Of a stretch of 64,000 nucleotides of DNA, positions 37,401 to 44,643 are shown in pieces. The notes beneath the pieces are model-generated. The model made no database searches, had not been told where the DNA came from, and saw only the letters and a program-made list of their open reading frames with translations. The position numbers and the translations under genes are program-made. How positions within the stretch are numbered: position 1 is the first letter of the stretch; every line of letters starts with the position of its first letter. This DNA is from CALBZH01 sp964538515 (GTDB lineage Bacteria; Desulfobacterota; Syntrophobacteria; Syntrophobacterales; Syntrophobacteraceae), in NCBI GenBank assembly GCA_964538515.1, contig CAZIEW010000024.1, positions 1 through 64,000 of the forward strand. Reading direction: 5' to 3'.

Positions 37401-37944
37401 GGATGCCGCCGAACGCGCCCAAAGCGCCCTCGCCCGCATCCGGGAGGATGCCAATGCTTACGTGCGCCTGAGGCTTGCACACGCCATCCTTGTCCGCGAA
37501 ATCGAACGGTATCGCGCCGAAAATCAGGACCCTCTGGTCCAACGAGCCGGGGAGATCTTTCGGCGCCTCACCCTCGGGTCCTTTGCGTCCCTCCGCGCCG
37601 ATTACAACGAGCACGACGAGCCCATCCTGGTGGGCGTACGCCCAAACGGCAGACATGTGCTGGTTTCCGGCATGAGCGAAGGAACCCGAGACCAACTGTA
37701 CCTTTGCCTCCGGTTGGCCAGCCTTGAGCGCCACGCGTCTCGAAACGAGCCCATTCCGTTCGTGGTCGACGACATCCTCGTGAATTTCGACGACCGCAGG
37801 GCCAAGGCCGCCCTCCAAGTTCTCGGAGAGCTCTCCCGTTCAACCCAGGTCATCTTGTACACCCACCACGATCACCTGGTCGATCTCGCCCGCCAAGCCC
37901 TTTCCGAAGAAGCCCTCTTTGTGCACCCGCTCAACCCCGTATGA
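34435..37944 (+). CDS. YhaN-type AAA ATPase (SbcC/SMC-like)
   Basis: Partner ATPase of the YhaO-type nuclease, expected to act on DNA ends. The 1169-residue protein has a Walker A motif GPNEAGKS at 33-40, long Ala-, Glu- and Arg-rich coiled coils (about 180-1000), a signature motif VSGMSEGTRDQLYLCLRLA, Walker B PFVVDDILVNFDD and the D/H-loop THHDHL near the C-terminus. The coiled coil shows no CxxC zinc hook, unlike SbcC and Rad50. No frame damage is seen over 3.5 kb. Downstream, 37945-38183 holds nothing I can assign. Confidence 0.9.
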   Translation: MRFLSLHLTAFGPFTDLHLDLSAGHHGLHIIHGPNEAGKSASLRALAALLFGIPASTTDNFIHDYRALRVGASLLHSDGSRIDLVRRKGLKDTLLSPSGSPLPEGALGKFLGGVDENLFSLMFGLNHAGLLRGGEEILRGGGALGEAIFTAGLGATHLREVLRGLAEEAERLFKPKGSLQTIAQSITAYKEAKAKLQAATLPPRDWLAEEEALHQATERKRSLDKELRDLSTEKSRIERFQKALPLLAERRELLARRQALGTVRLLTPDFAKTRRDLTLQRAKLAEQEQAAARHVAELEEKIHLLQVDSRVLDQELPIVELHERLGGYRKGARDIMRLQAERSQLHRDAAAMLREIRPDLDMGHVEVLRLTTAKRSRVRHLAAQSQALDERLARAREDVRRLTERLQDTHAGLSQMDCPKDPAPLRSLLAEFRKLGNPEDELNRLLAKLQGQSEQTSIELARLGLWQGELLDLEKLPVPSLETVDRYDTAFQQAHHAAAQANDRARELDRALSDADRQIEALQLGLPVPTEADLENARNRRALGWTLVRRSWLEGVTDSEATREFDPERPLPEAYETSVSDADAVSDRLRREANRVAELASLLAQKKQLVELSNRSRTELQKTEGRLAALQDEWCATWEPCGISPLTPKEMRGWIAKRDKLVSAAEALRLDGDRAAALRLRIDGCVATLIPLLQDLAPDTPIEHHGLEHLLEQGAAAVARIELLLKTRQDLIQAAEELKEDLHEATRAAERASHDLSQWRQAWTDAMDGLGLPPSTLPIEASTVIERIDELFKQLDKAESLATRIEAALNERERFEADARALATRLAPEAADLPADHITAELHARYQKAAKDAAARSELELQRTHHLEIGHTARGGLAEIAAQLQELCLQAGCRDPEDLDAAEERSQQALMLQRELESIEKQLLEHSAGATLDTLAHEASLLDPDLLPQRLREITERLETLETERADALAAAVRAEHSLERMDGRADAADAAERAQSALARIREDANAYVRLRLAHAILVREIERYRAENQDPLVQRAGEIFRRLTLGSFASLRADYNEHDEPILVGVRPNGRHVLVSGMSEGTRDQLYLCLRLASLERHASRNEPIPFVVDDILVNFDDRRAKAALQVLGELSRSTQVILYTHHDHLVDLARQALSEEALFVHPLNPV

Positions 37945-38183
37945 GTGAGTTGGAAGCCTGAAAGGCCCGAAGGATCTCAAGGGCGCAACTCGAGCTCACG
38001 TGAAGCGCCGCGCTGAGCAAGCCCGAATCGTCGGACGCACACTGGATTCCTCGGTTTCGATCAGCGTTTCCGAGGCTGGGCCAAGCACCGCGGGGGAAGT
38101 TCAAGATCAGTTCAGCGAGAGCTCGCGCGGATGGAGGACTTGTTCATGCAAGAGCAAACCGGTTCAGGGCTCTCGGATCCATT

Positions 38184-39089
38184 TCAGCCATCCACCACCC
38201 TTTCAGCACCGCAAAGGCTGCTCACGAACGCCCTCTTGTAGGGCGTTCGCTCCGTATCACGCCTCATGACCAGGGCAATGTGATCCGGTCGGAAATAGTG
38301 GTCGAGAGGCAAGAATTCCAGCTTTCGGCCTTTGAGCGCCGGCAGCTCCCGAACGACCATGGCAAGGGAGACGCCCAGACCCATTTCCACGTAAAGCGAC
38401 GTCAGCTCCACGTTGGACGATTCCATGGCAATCCTGCAGGTGAGGCCAAGCTCCTCGACCTGCTTCTCAAGCCTGATCCGTCCCTCGTACCTGAGCTCCC
38501 GAGGCGGCAGAATGAGAGGGTATCTCGCCATCTGCTTCCACGTGACCCGCCGCAGCCGGGTCAATGGATGTTCCTCGGGCACCATGAGCACCGTCTCGAC
38601 CCGCTTCCAGCGAATGGCCGCCAAATCCTTCGGGACGGTCGACTCCAGCACGAGCCCGAAATCGACCTCCCCATCCCGCACCAACCGCGCGACGCCCCCC
38701 TGCGGGCGGTCCAGCAAAGTCGGCTCAACGTGAGGAAACCGAGCCAGGTAGTCTTTCAGCGGTTCAGGGATGAGGTGGTATAGCGTCGTGAAAGGGGCAG
38801 CAATCTTGAGCGACCCTTTAAGAGCCCCCTTGAGCTCGCTCAGATCTTCCGCGACCTGGTCATAGCACTTCAGCACCGACTCGCAGAACTCCAGGAACCG
38901 CTCCCCCGATGGGGTGAGCCTGATCTTGCGGGCTCCCACCCTTTCGAAGAACCTGCACCCAAACTCATCCTCCAAGGCTTTGACCTGCTGACTCAGAGCC
39001 GACTGCGTCCGCAGCGTGGCCTCCCCGGCCCGAGTGAAGCTTCCAAGCCTTGCGACATGATAGAAGCCGACGATCTGCTGCCATTCCAT
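38184..39089 (-). CDS. LysR-family transcriptional regulator
   Basis: DNA-binding regulator with a small-molecule effector domain. The 301-residue protein has the N-terminal winged HTH (about 3-62; FYHVARLGSFTRAGEATLRTQSALSQQVKALEDEFGCRFFER) and a periplasmic-binding-fold effector domain (about 90-295). The sequence resembles CysB/Cbl-like regulators, but I cannot assign an effector. It is divergent from the thioesterase gene, with a 176-base gap, so it may control that gene; this is inference from position. Confidence 0.9.
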   Translation of the reverse strand: MEWQQIVGFYHVARLGSFTRAGEATLRTQSALSQQVKALEDEFGCRFFERVGARKIRLTPSGERFLEFCESVLKCYDQVAEDLSELKGALKGSLKIAAPFTTLYHLIPEPLKDYLARFPHVEPTLLDRPQGGVARLVRDGEVDFGLVLESTVPKDLAAIRWKRVETVLMVPEEHPLTRLRRVTWKQMARYPLILPPRELRYEGRIRLEKQVEELGLTCRIAMESSNVELTSLYVEMGLGVSLAMVVRELPALKGRKLEFLPLDHYFRPDHIALVMRRDTERTPYKRAFVSSLCGAERVVDG

Positions 39090-39265
39090 GATTCATAAGC
39101 CGGTCTAATAGCGTTGATAAAGGCAATTAATTGGACATTTCCACAACTTATATCAGAATTCCCGAGCAAGGCAACTTCAAGAGCGAGGCCCCCCTTCCGG
39201 CATTCACCCAGCGAGAAGGGAGGCACTCACCTATCCATTCGGACGCGCGACGCAAGGAGGCCGTC

Positions 39266-39694
39266 ATGAAAGACACCTTAAGACCTGGATTAACCTTCGA
39301 ATTCAACTACACTGTCCCGGAAAGCAAGACGGTTCCATACCTTTACCCGGAATCGCCCGAGTTTCAGGTCATGCCGAAAGTCTTTGCTACGGGCTACATG
39401 GTGGGCCTTTTCGAGTGGGCCTGCATTCGGGCGGTAAACCCGCACATCGACTGGCCGCAGGAGCAGACGGTCGGAATCGATGTCAAGCTGAGCCATCTTG
39501 CGGCAACGCCGCCCGGGCTGACGGTCACGGTCCGGGGAGCATTGGAGCAGGTCGAGGGGCGCAAGCTCCTGTTCTCGCTTTCGGCTCACGACGGCATCGA
39601 CACAATCTCGGAAGGAGTACACGAGCGATTCGTGATCGTCGCGGACAAATTCAACCGAAAGGCTGCCGCCAAAGCCGCCCCTGCCGCCCCGTAA
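39266..39694 (+). CDS. Fluoroacetyl-CoA-thioesterase-like (FlK) hotdog protein
   Basis: Hotdog-fold thioesterase. The 142-residue protein lines up with FlK of Streptomyces, and the catalytic residues expected there appear at nearly the same positions: T42 (FATGYM), E50 (GLFEWACI) and H77 (VKLSHLAATPPG). AAGGAGG lies six bases before the ATG, fixing the start. The substrate is unknown: other FlK-like proteins may act on ordinary acyl-CoA. The divergent LysR gene suggests inducible expression. Confidence 0.85.
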   Translation: MKDTLRPGLTFEFNYTVPESKTVPYLYPESPEFQVMPKVFATGYMVGLFEWACIRAVNPHIDWPQEQTVGIDVKLSHLAATPPGLTVTVRGALEQVEGRKLLFSLSAHDGIDTISEGVHERFVIVADKFNRKAAAKAAPAAP

Positions 39695-39766
39695 AGGCTC
39701 TCGCAACCGCCGCGATGCGCTCGCGGCGAGGAGCCCCGGAGGCTTTCCCGACTGCAAGGCGTTCGG

Positions 39767-39952
39767 ATGCTGGTTGAGGAAGACAATGAGGTCAATCAAT
39801 TCGTTGCGAGGGCCATCCTGGAAAGCGCCGGCTTGCTCGTCTCCCTGGTGGGCATGAACGACCACGTGGTGAAGCCGATCGATCCGACCACCCTTTTCGG
39901 CACTCTCCTCCAATGGGTCGGTTGCCGGAGCGATCGCCCGCCCAAGGGTTAA
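39767..39952 (+). pseudogene. Receiver-domain remnant with internal deletion
   Basis: A 61-codon frame begins MLVEEDNEVNQFVARAILESAG, the first strand and helix of a receiver domain from a hybrid kinase. It jumps directly to GMNDHVVKPIDPTTLFGTLLQW, the last strand and helix. Roughly 70 residues between them, including the phosphorylated Asp and the MPxMDG loop, are missing in frame. There is no convincing start or partner gene. The surrounding 39695-40178 region holds nothing else recognisable apart from a short palindromic repeat. Confidence 0.8.
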
Positions 39953-40033
39953 CATCAGCATCAGCTTCCAGAGGGACGATACCGCAATGACAGAAGGGAT
40001 CCAGGCTTCATGACCCGCTAATGAGGCTTGGGG

Positions 40034-40057
40034 CTCCCTCGCCCTCAAGGGGAGGGG
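40034..40057. repeat. Short palindromic GC-rich repeat
   Basis: The core CCCTCAAGGGG inside a pyrimidine/purine-rich stretch resembles the CCCTGAGGGAGAGGGA element found inside cheA (49645-49680). It is a weak match, so the relationship is tentative. Confidence 0.35.
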
Positions 40058-40178
40058 ACATCCGCAGATCCGCATGGAGCCAGGAAGTCCCCTTCTTGTG
40101 TAGTACCCGACCTTCCATGGCTCTGCAGAAGCTCACACGCTGCGCTCGCCGAGCTGCCCCCGTCTCCCCGTCTCGCCG

Positions 40179-41024
40179 TTAGGCCCCCTTCAGCTGGTAG
40201 AACACGGAGCGCAGGTAGCGCTTGGGCTCAAACTCGGGGCAGAGGCCGGTGATGGTCTCCGTCGAGCCGATGATGAGGTAGCCGTCGGGTGCCATGACCC
40301 TTGAGATGGCCTTGAAGAGACGGGCCTTATCCGGCTCTGAGAAATAGATGGCCACGTTGCGGCACAGAACAATGTCGAACTTCTGGGGAAATGTGAAGGG
40401 CTCCAGGAGATTCATCATCTTGAAAGTCGCCAGGGCGCGGATTTCGTCCCTAACCTTCCAAACCTGGCCCTCCGAGACAAAATACTTCGCCACCTTGGCG
40501 GGAGCCATGCCCCGATCGAGCTCCAGCTTGCTGTACTTGGCGTAGCTTGCCTGGGCCACCGCCTTGTCGGAAATGTCGGTTCCCAGAATCCGGATGTCAT
40601 AGCGGGTCAGATCGACCAGAAGCTCTTTCAAGACAATCGCGATCGTGTAGACTTCCTGACCCGTCGAGCAGGCCGCGCTCCAGATGCGTATGGGGAGAGC
40701 TCGTCCCCCGCCCGGGGCCTTGGACCGCTTGTCGATCAAATCCGGAATGATTTTGTGCTGCAGCAGCTCGAACGGGGACGTGTCCCGAAAGAAGGACGTT
40801 TCGTTCGTGGTAATGGAGTCGATGATCTTCTTCTTCAGCCCGTTCGAACCGTCTGACTTGGCCTTGTGGTAGAGCTCGGTGAACGAGGAGCAGCCGGTCT
40901 CACGCATCAGGGGACCCAGGCGGGTTTCGACCAGGTACCCTTTGGATGCGTCTATTTGAAGGCCGCAGAGCGAGTAGATGTAACGCGACCAGAGGGTCAA
41001 TTCGTCGGGCTTCAGAACACTCAT
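40179..41024 (-). CDS. cheR: Chemotaxis protein methyltransferase CheR
   Basis: Methylates receptor glutamates using S-adenosylmethionine. The 281-residue protein has the N-terminal helical domain (about 1-80) and the SAM-dependent domain with ITTNETSFFRD, PIRIWSAACSTGQEVYTIAI and FDIVLCRNVAIYFSEPDKARLF. The C-terminal part is complete. Its start overlaps the cheB stop by four bases (ATGA). No C-terminal tetratricopeptide extension is present. Confidence 0.96.
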   Translation of the reverse strand: MSVLKPDELTLWSRYIYSLCGLQIDASKGYLVETRLGPLMRETGCSSFTELYHKAKSDGSNGLKKKIIDSITTNETSFFRDTSPFELLQHKIIPDLIDKRSKAPGGGRALPIRIWSAACSTGQEVYTIAIVLKELLVDLTRYDIRILGTDISDKAVAQASYAKYSKLELDRGMAPAKVAKYFVSEGQVWKVRDEIRALATFKMMNLLEPFTFPQKFDIVLCRNVAIYFSEPDKARLFKAISRVMAPDGYLIIGSTETITGLCPEFEPKRYLRSVFYQLKGA

Positions 41025-42145
41025 GAGTAGATTCCTCGAACAGAAGAAACGATGCGGGCGGCAATCGATTCCAAGGGGAGCACCGCGTCCACGACACCCG
41101 CATCGATCGCGGCCTTCGGCATTCCGAAGACCACGCAGCTGGACTCATCCTGGGCGATGGAGTAGCAGCCGTTGCGCTTGAGCAGCCGGAGGCCCAAGGT
41201 TCCGTCGTTTCCCATACCCGTCAGGATCACGGCCATGGCACGGCCGGGGAATCGATTGGCAACGGAGCGAAACAGGTAGTCGACGGCCGGCTTGCAGTTG
41301 TTCTCTGGGGGGTCGTCGGTGATCTCGACCACCTTGACCCCGCCGGGTGCGACCGCCACCCGCATCTGCTTGCCCCCCGGCGCAATGTAAACCGTGTTCG
41401 GGTCGATGCGCTCCTGGTGGGACGCCTCCCTCACCTTCAGGCTGCACTTGGTCGCGAGGCTCTCCGCGAGCGACTGCGTGAATACCGGCGGCATGTGCTG
41501 CACGACCAGGACGGGAACGCCAAGGGTGGCAGGAATCGCCGGCAGAACCTGAGCCAACGCATTGGGACCGCCGGTGGAGACTCCAATCAAGACCATCTCG
41601 GGCTTGCTCAGAGGTGTGGCCCGCCCCCGCGCGTCCGCGAACCGAGCAATCTCATCGACGGCGGGAGCCGCGGCCGAGGCGGTCGTCCGGCCATAAGATG
41701 GCGGCGTCTGCGGCGAAGTCTTCAGGATCGATCGAATGGCTCTCCGGTGCGCAAGGGCTTTAACGCGGGGAGCAAGCTCCCTCGCGATGGCCGCGCGGCT
41801 TTCCTCGGCCCCTGTTGAATCCGGCTTGGTGATGAAGTCGAGGGCGCCTTTTTCCAGGGCTTTCACAGTCAATCGCCCCCCCCGTTGCGTCAGGGCGCTC
41901 ACCACGACCACCATCGTGTCCGACTTGGCTTGACGCAGCGCATCCAGGACCGCGATGCCGTCCATTTCCGGCATTTCGATATCCAGCGTGAGCAAGTCCG
42001 GCTTCAGCTCCTTCACCTTCTGCACGGCCATTTTGCCGTTCGGCGCCGAGCCCACGACTTCCACGTCCGGAAGCGACTTCAGCACGTCCGTCATCACACG
42101 GCGAAACAGCACCGAATCGTCAGCGACCAAGACCTTGATCGGCAT
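41021..42145 (-). CDS. cheB: Chemotaxis response regulator methylesterase CheB
   Basis: Demethylates and deamidates receptors when phosphorylated by CheA. The 374-residue protein has a receiver domain (about 1-120) with phosphoacceptor D55 (LLTLDIEMPEMDG), a linker of about 60 residues, and a methylesterase domain (about 185-370). Its catalytic triad is visible: Ser in GVSTGG, His in VVQHMP and Asp in TGMGNDG. The gene starts directly after the cheW stop with no gap and overlaps cheR. Confidence 0.96.
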   Translation of the reverse strand: MPIKVLVADDSVLFRRVMTDVLKSLPDVEVVGSAPNGKMAVQKVKELKPDLLTLDIEMPEMDGIAVLDALRQAKSDTMVVVVSALTQRGGRLTVKALEKGALDFITKPDSTGAEESRAAIARELAPRVKALAHRRAIRSILKTSPQTPPSYGRTTASAAAPAVDEIARFADARGRATPLSKPEMVLIGVSTGGPNALAQVLPAIPATLGVPVLVVQHMPPVFTQSLAESLATKCSLKVREASHQERIDPNTVYIAPGGKQMRVAVAPGGVKVVEITDDPPENNCKPAVDYLFRSVANRFPGRAMAVILTGMGNDGTLGLRLLKRNGCYSIAQDESSCVVFGMPKAAIDAGVVDAVLPLESIAARIVSSVRGIYS

Positions 42146-42631
42146 CTATTCGCTCCTCGCGGAACCGGATTCCGTCCCGCCCTCGACGTCCAGCACCGCA
42201 GCCATGTCCAGCAGGGCAACCAACCGCCCCTCGACGGAGCAGACCCCTTTGAACTGGTGCCCTTGCAAACTGCGCACATTCTCAGGGGGCGGCTTGAGAT
42301 CGGTTCGGTCGATCGCGATCGCATCCGCGACGCGGTCCACCAGCAGCCCAATCTGCTCTCCCTCCCACTCCACGATGAAAATCCGACTGTCCGGCCCGAT
42401 CTCCGTTCGGGCGAGGTCGAGCTTGATGCCCAGGTCGATCACCGTCGCGATGCGGCCGCGCAGGTTCATGACCCCCAGCACGTACTGCGGCGCGTGATGA
42501 ACCGAAGTGAGGTCACCCACCCGCACGACCTCCTGAACCTGCTCGGTATCGATTCCGAAAGCAGCATCGCCGAGGAAGAACGTCGAAACGAGCATCTGTT
42601 GCTCGTCGATCGTTCCACTGTGATCTGCCAT
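42146..42631 (-). CDS. cheW: Chemotaxis coupling protein CheW
   Basis: Adapter linking receptors to CheA. The 161-residue protein is a single CheW domain: LVSTFFLGDAAFGIDTEQVQEVVRV, APQYVLGVMNLRGRIATVIDLG, IGLLVDRVADAIAI and the C-terminal LVALLDMAAVL. All conserved strands are present. It is the first gene of the cheW-cheB-cheR run, separated from the upstream receptor gene by 269 bases containing a strong hairpin. Confidence 0.95.
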   Translation of the reverse strand: MADHSGTIDEQQMLVSTFFLGDAAFGIDTEQVQEVVRVGDLTSVHHAPQYVLGVMNLRGRIATVIDLGIKLDLARTEIGPDSRIFIVEWEGEQIGLLVDRVADAIAIDRTDLKPPPENVRSLQGHQFKGVCSVEGRLVALLDMAAVLDVEGGTESGSARSE

Positions 42632-42845
42632 GCGTGACTCCTTTCTCCTTGAATCCTGAAGCGCCCGCCCCTCTGGCTCAGCTGCTCCGCAAGACCCGAT
42701 GGCTCTCCAGCCTTGGCTGCATCCCGGGTCACAACCAATGGTTCCTCTGGTGCACCGGCACCCTCATGCCCGCCGCCACGAAAGTCGGCGCTGCCGTTCT
42801 CTCAAGCAGGAGTGCGGATTCTCGTCATGGAGGTTGGATCATCTT

Positions 42846-42876
42846 CGCTCTCGCTCCCGATGCGGGAGCGAGAGCG
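42846..42876. terminator. Perfect 14-bp hairpin between a chemoreceptor gene and cheW
   Basis: CGCTCTCGCTCCCG (42846-42859) and CGGGAGCGAGAGCG (42863-42876) pair without mismatch around a three-base loop. It lies 25 bases past the stop of the upstream receptor gene. Neither strand shows a T-run after the stem, so if it ends transcription it does so inefficiently or with Rho; it may instead protect a 3' end. The rest of the 269-base gap holds nothing assignable. Confidence 0.6.
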
Positions 42877-42900
42877 CCATGACGCTTGCCGGCCGCTTCC

Positions 42901-44568
42901 TTAGACCCTGAAACGGGCCACCTGCTCTTTGAGCTGCTCGGCAAGCCTTGAGAGCTCGCCGGCACTGATCTGCACCTGCTCGCCGCCACGGTGGACGTCC
43001 GACAGCGCGGCGTTGACCTGGGCGATGTCCTCGGCGATGGATTGGGAGACTCCCGCCGTCTGGGACACGCGCTCGTTGGACTCCCGCACCCCGTTCGAGG
43101 CCTGCGCGATGTTCGAGGCGACGTCCCGGGTCACCACCGACTGCTCTTCGATGGCGGCTGCGATGGTGGCCACGATCTCACCGACTTCCCGGATAACGTG
43201 GGAGATCTTTTCGATGTCGCCAATCGCCCCGCCCGTCGAGGCCTGAATGCCCGAAATCCTGGCTTTGATATCTTCCGTCGCGGATGCGGTCTGTTGGGCG
43301 AGCTCCTTGATCTCGTTGGCCACGACGGCAAATCCTTTGCCCGCCGCACCGGCGCGTGCCGCCTCGATGGTGGCGTTCAGAGCCAGCAGGTTCGTCTGGG
43401 CCGAAATGCTGGTGATCGTTTCGGTCACCTGGCCAATTTCCTGGGCCGCGCGGCCGAGCTCTTTCATCATCGCCGACACGGCTTCCGCCTGATGGGTTGC
43501 ATCCGAGCTGATAGCCCGTGCCTTTTCCGAGTTCGATGCGATCTCCCCGACGGTGGCGCTCATCTGCTCGGTCGCCCCTGCAACCGAGGTCAGATTGGCC
43601 GTCATCTGCTCCATGCTTGCGGCAACCGAAGTCGTGTTGGCGCTCGATTCCTCCGCCGCCGCGGCAACCGTCCCCGCCTTTTCCGACATGGAGCGCACGC
43701 TTGAGGCCATGTGACCGGAAATGGACGACAGCTCCGTAGAGGAGGAAGCCAGTGTTTGGACGCCTCCGCTCACGTCGGCGATCATTCGGCGCATGCTCGC
43801 GCCCATGTCGTTGAGCGCCTTCGCCAGCTCCCCGATCTCGTCGTTCTGAGAGATCGCCAGCGTCTTGGTCATGTCTCCCCCCGCCATCGCCGCGGCGAAA
43901 TCGACCCCTTCCCGAACCGGTCGAACGATGCCGCGCGTGAGGATCACCCCGAAGAGAACGGCCAGCACGACCGCCAGTCCGCCTCCGACGATGAGCACCC
44001 AGCGGATGGTGGTCTCGAGGGCATTGGCTTGGGCATTAAGCTCTTTCAATCGCTCTTGTCGCCAATCGAGAATCTCCCGGGCGACCCCATACACCTTCTC
44101 CATGAGCTTGCTGCTCTGATCGGAGTAGATCTTCTTGCCCTCGGAATCCTTCCCTGCCAAGGCGAGCTCAACCGATTTGTTGTTGGCATCTCGGGCATCC
44201 CCAATGGTTTTCTCCAACTTGTCAATGAGCGCTTTCCCGGTTGGCGTTGTTTCCATCGCCTTCAGCTCATCGACACGCTTCTTGTAGCTCTCCCGGACGG
44301 CCCCGAGCGCCTTCTGAAGCTGCTCCCGTTCCTCCCTCTCATCGTGCATGAACATCAGGGCGATCTTGAGGCCGATATCGCGAACATCTTCGCTGACGCC
44401 CGCCGCAAGCATCGAGATCTTGCCTTCGGCCAGGATGGCATCCGTGGCGCGCCCCTGGGAGGCCCCACCCCACAAGGCGGCGCCCGTCATGCCGAGCAAC
44501 AGCAGCACCAGGATCCCAAACCCGATGCCAAGCCTTTTCCCAATCTTCATGTTTTGCAGCATGCTCAT
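42901..44568 (-). CDS. Methyl-accepting chemotaxis protein, four-helix-bundle sensor
   Basis: Membrane chemoreceptor. The 555-residue protein has an N-terminal membrane segment (about 12-31), a periplasmic four-helix bundle (about 32-190), a second membrane segment (about 190-212), a HAMP domain and a cytoplasmic signalling hairpin. The hairpin tip (ITSISAQTNLLALNATIEAARAGAAGKGFAVVANEIKELAQQTASAT) is intact. The ligand is unknown. Its signalling domain is almost identical at the DNA level to that of the neighbouring hemerythrin receptor. Confidence 0.95.
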   Translation of the reverse strand: MSMLQNMKIGKRLGIGFGILVLLLLGMTGAALWGGASQGRATDAILAEGKISMLAAGVSEDVRDIGLKIALMFMHDEREEREQLQKALGAVRESYKKRVDELKAMETTPTGKALIDKLEKTIGDARDANNKSVELALAGKDSEGKKIYSDQSSKLMEKVYGVAREILDWRQERLKELNAQANALETTIRWVLIVGGGLAVVLAVLFGVILTRGIVRPVREGVDFAAAMAGGDMTKTLAISQNDEIGELAKALNDMGASMRRMIADVSGGVQTLASSSTELSSISGHMASSVRSMSEKAGTVAAAAEESSANTTSVAASMEQMTANLTSVAGATEQMSATVGEIASNSEKARAISSDATHQAEAVSAMMKELGRAAQEIGQVTETITSISAQTNLLALNATIEAARAGAAGKGFAVVANEIKELAQQTASATEDIKARISGIQASTGGAIGDIEKISHVIREVGEIVATIAAAIEEQSVVTRDVASNIAQASNGVRESNERVSQTAGVSQSIAEDIAQVNAALSDVHRGGEQVQISAGELSRLAEQLKEQVARFRV

Positions 44569-44643
44569 GTTTAGACCTTCCTTCTTCTTCCGTTGAGTCT
44601 TGGTTTCGTTGCGCAGCGAGGGGCTGCTTGGCCCTCTGGAACG

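Noticed and set aside
38511..38560. Second parS site at a CCACGTG core
   Set aside because: Only the core matches; the flanks TGTT and AACA are absent.
42661..42770. Possible c-di-GMP (GEMM) riboswitch upstream of cheW
   Set aside because: A few short motifs resemble the aptamer on the minus strand, but the conserved GGACGCAAAGCC core and the paired P1 ends are not there.
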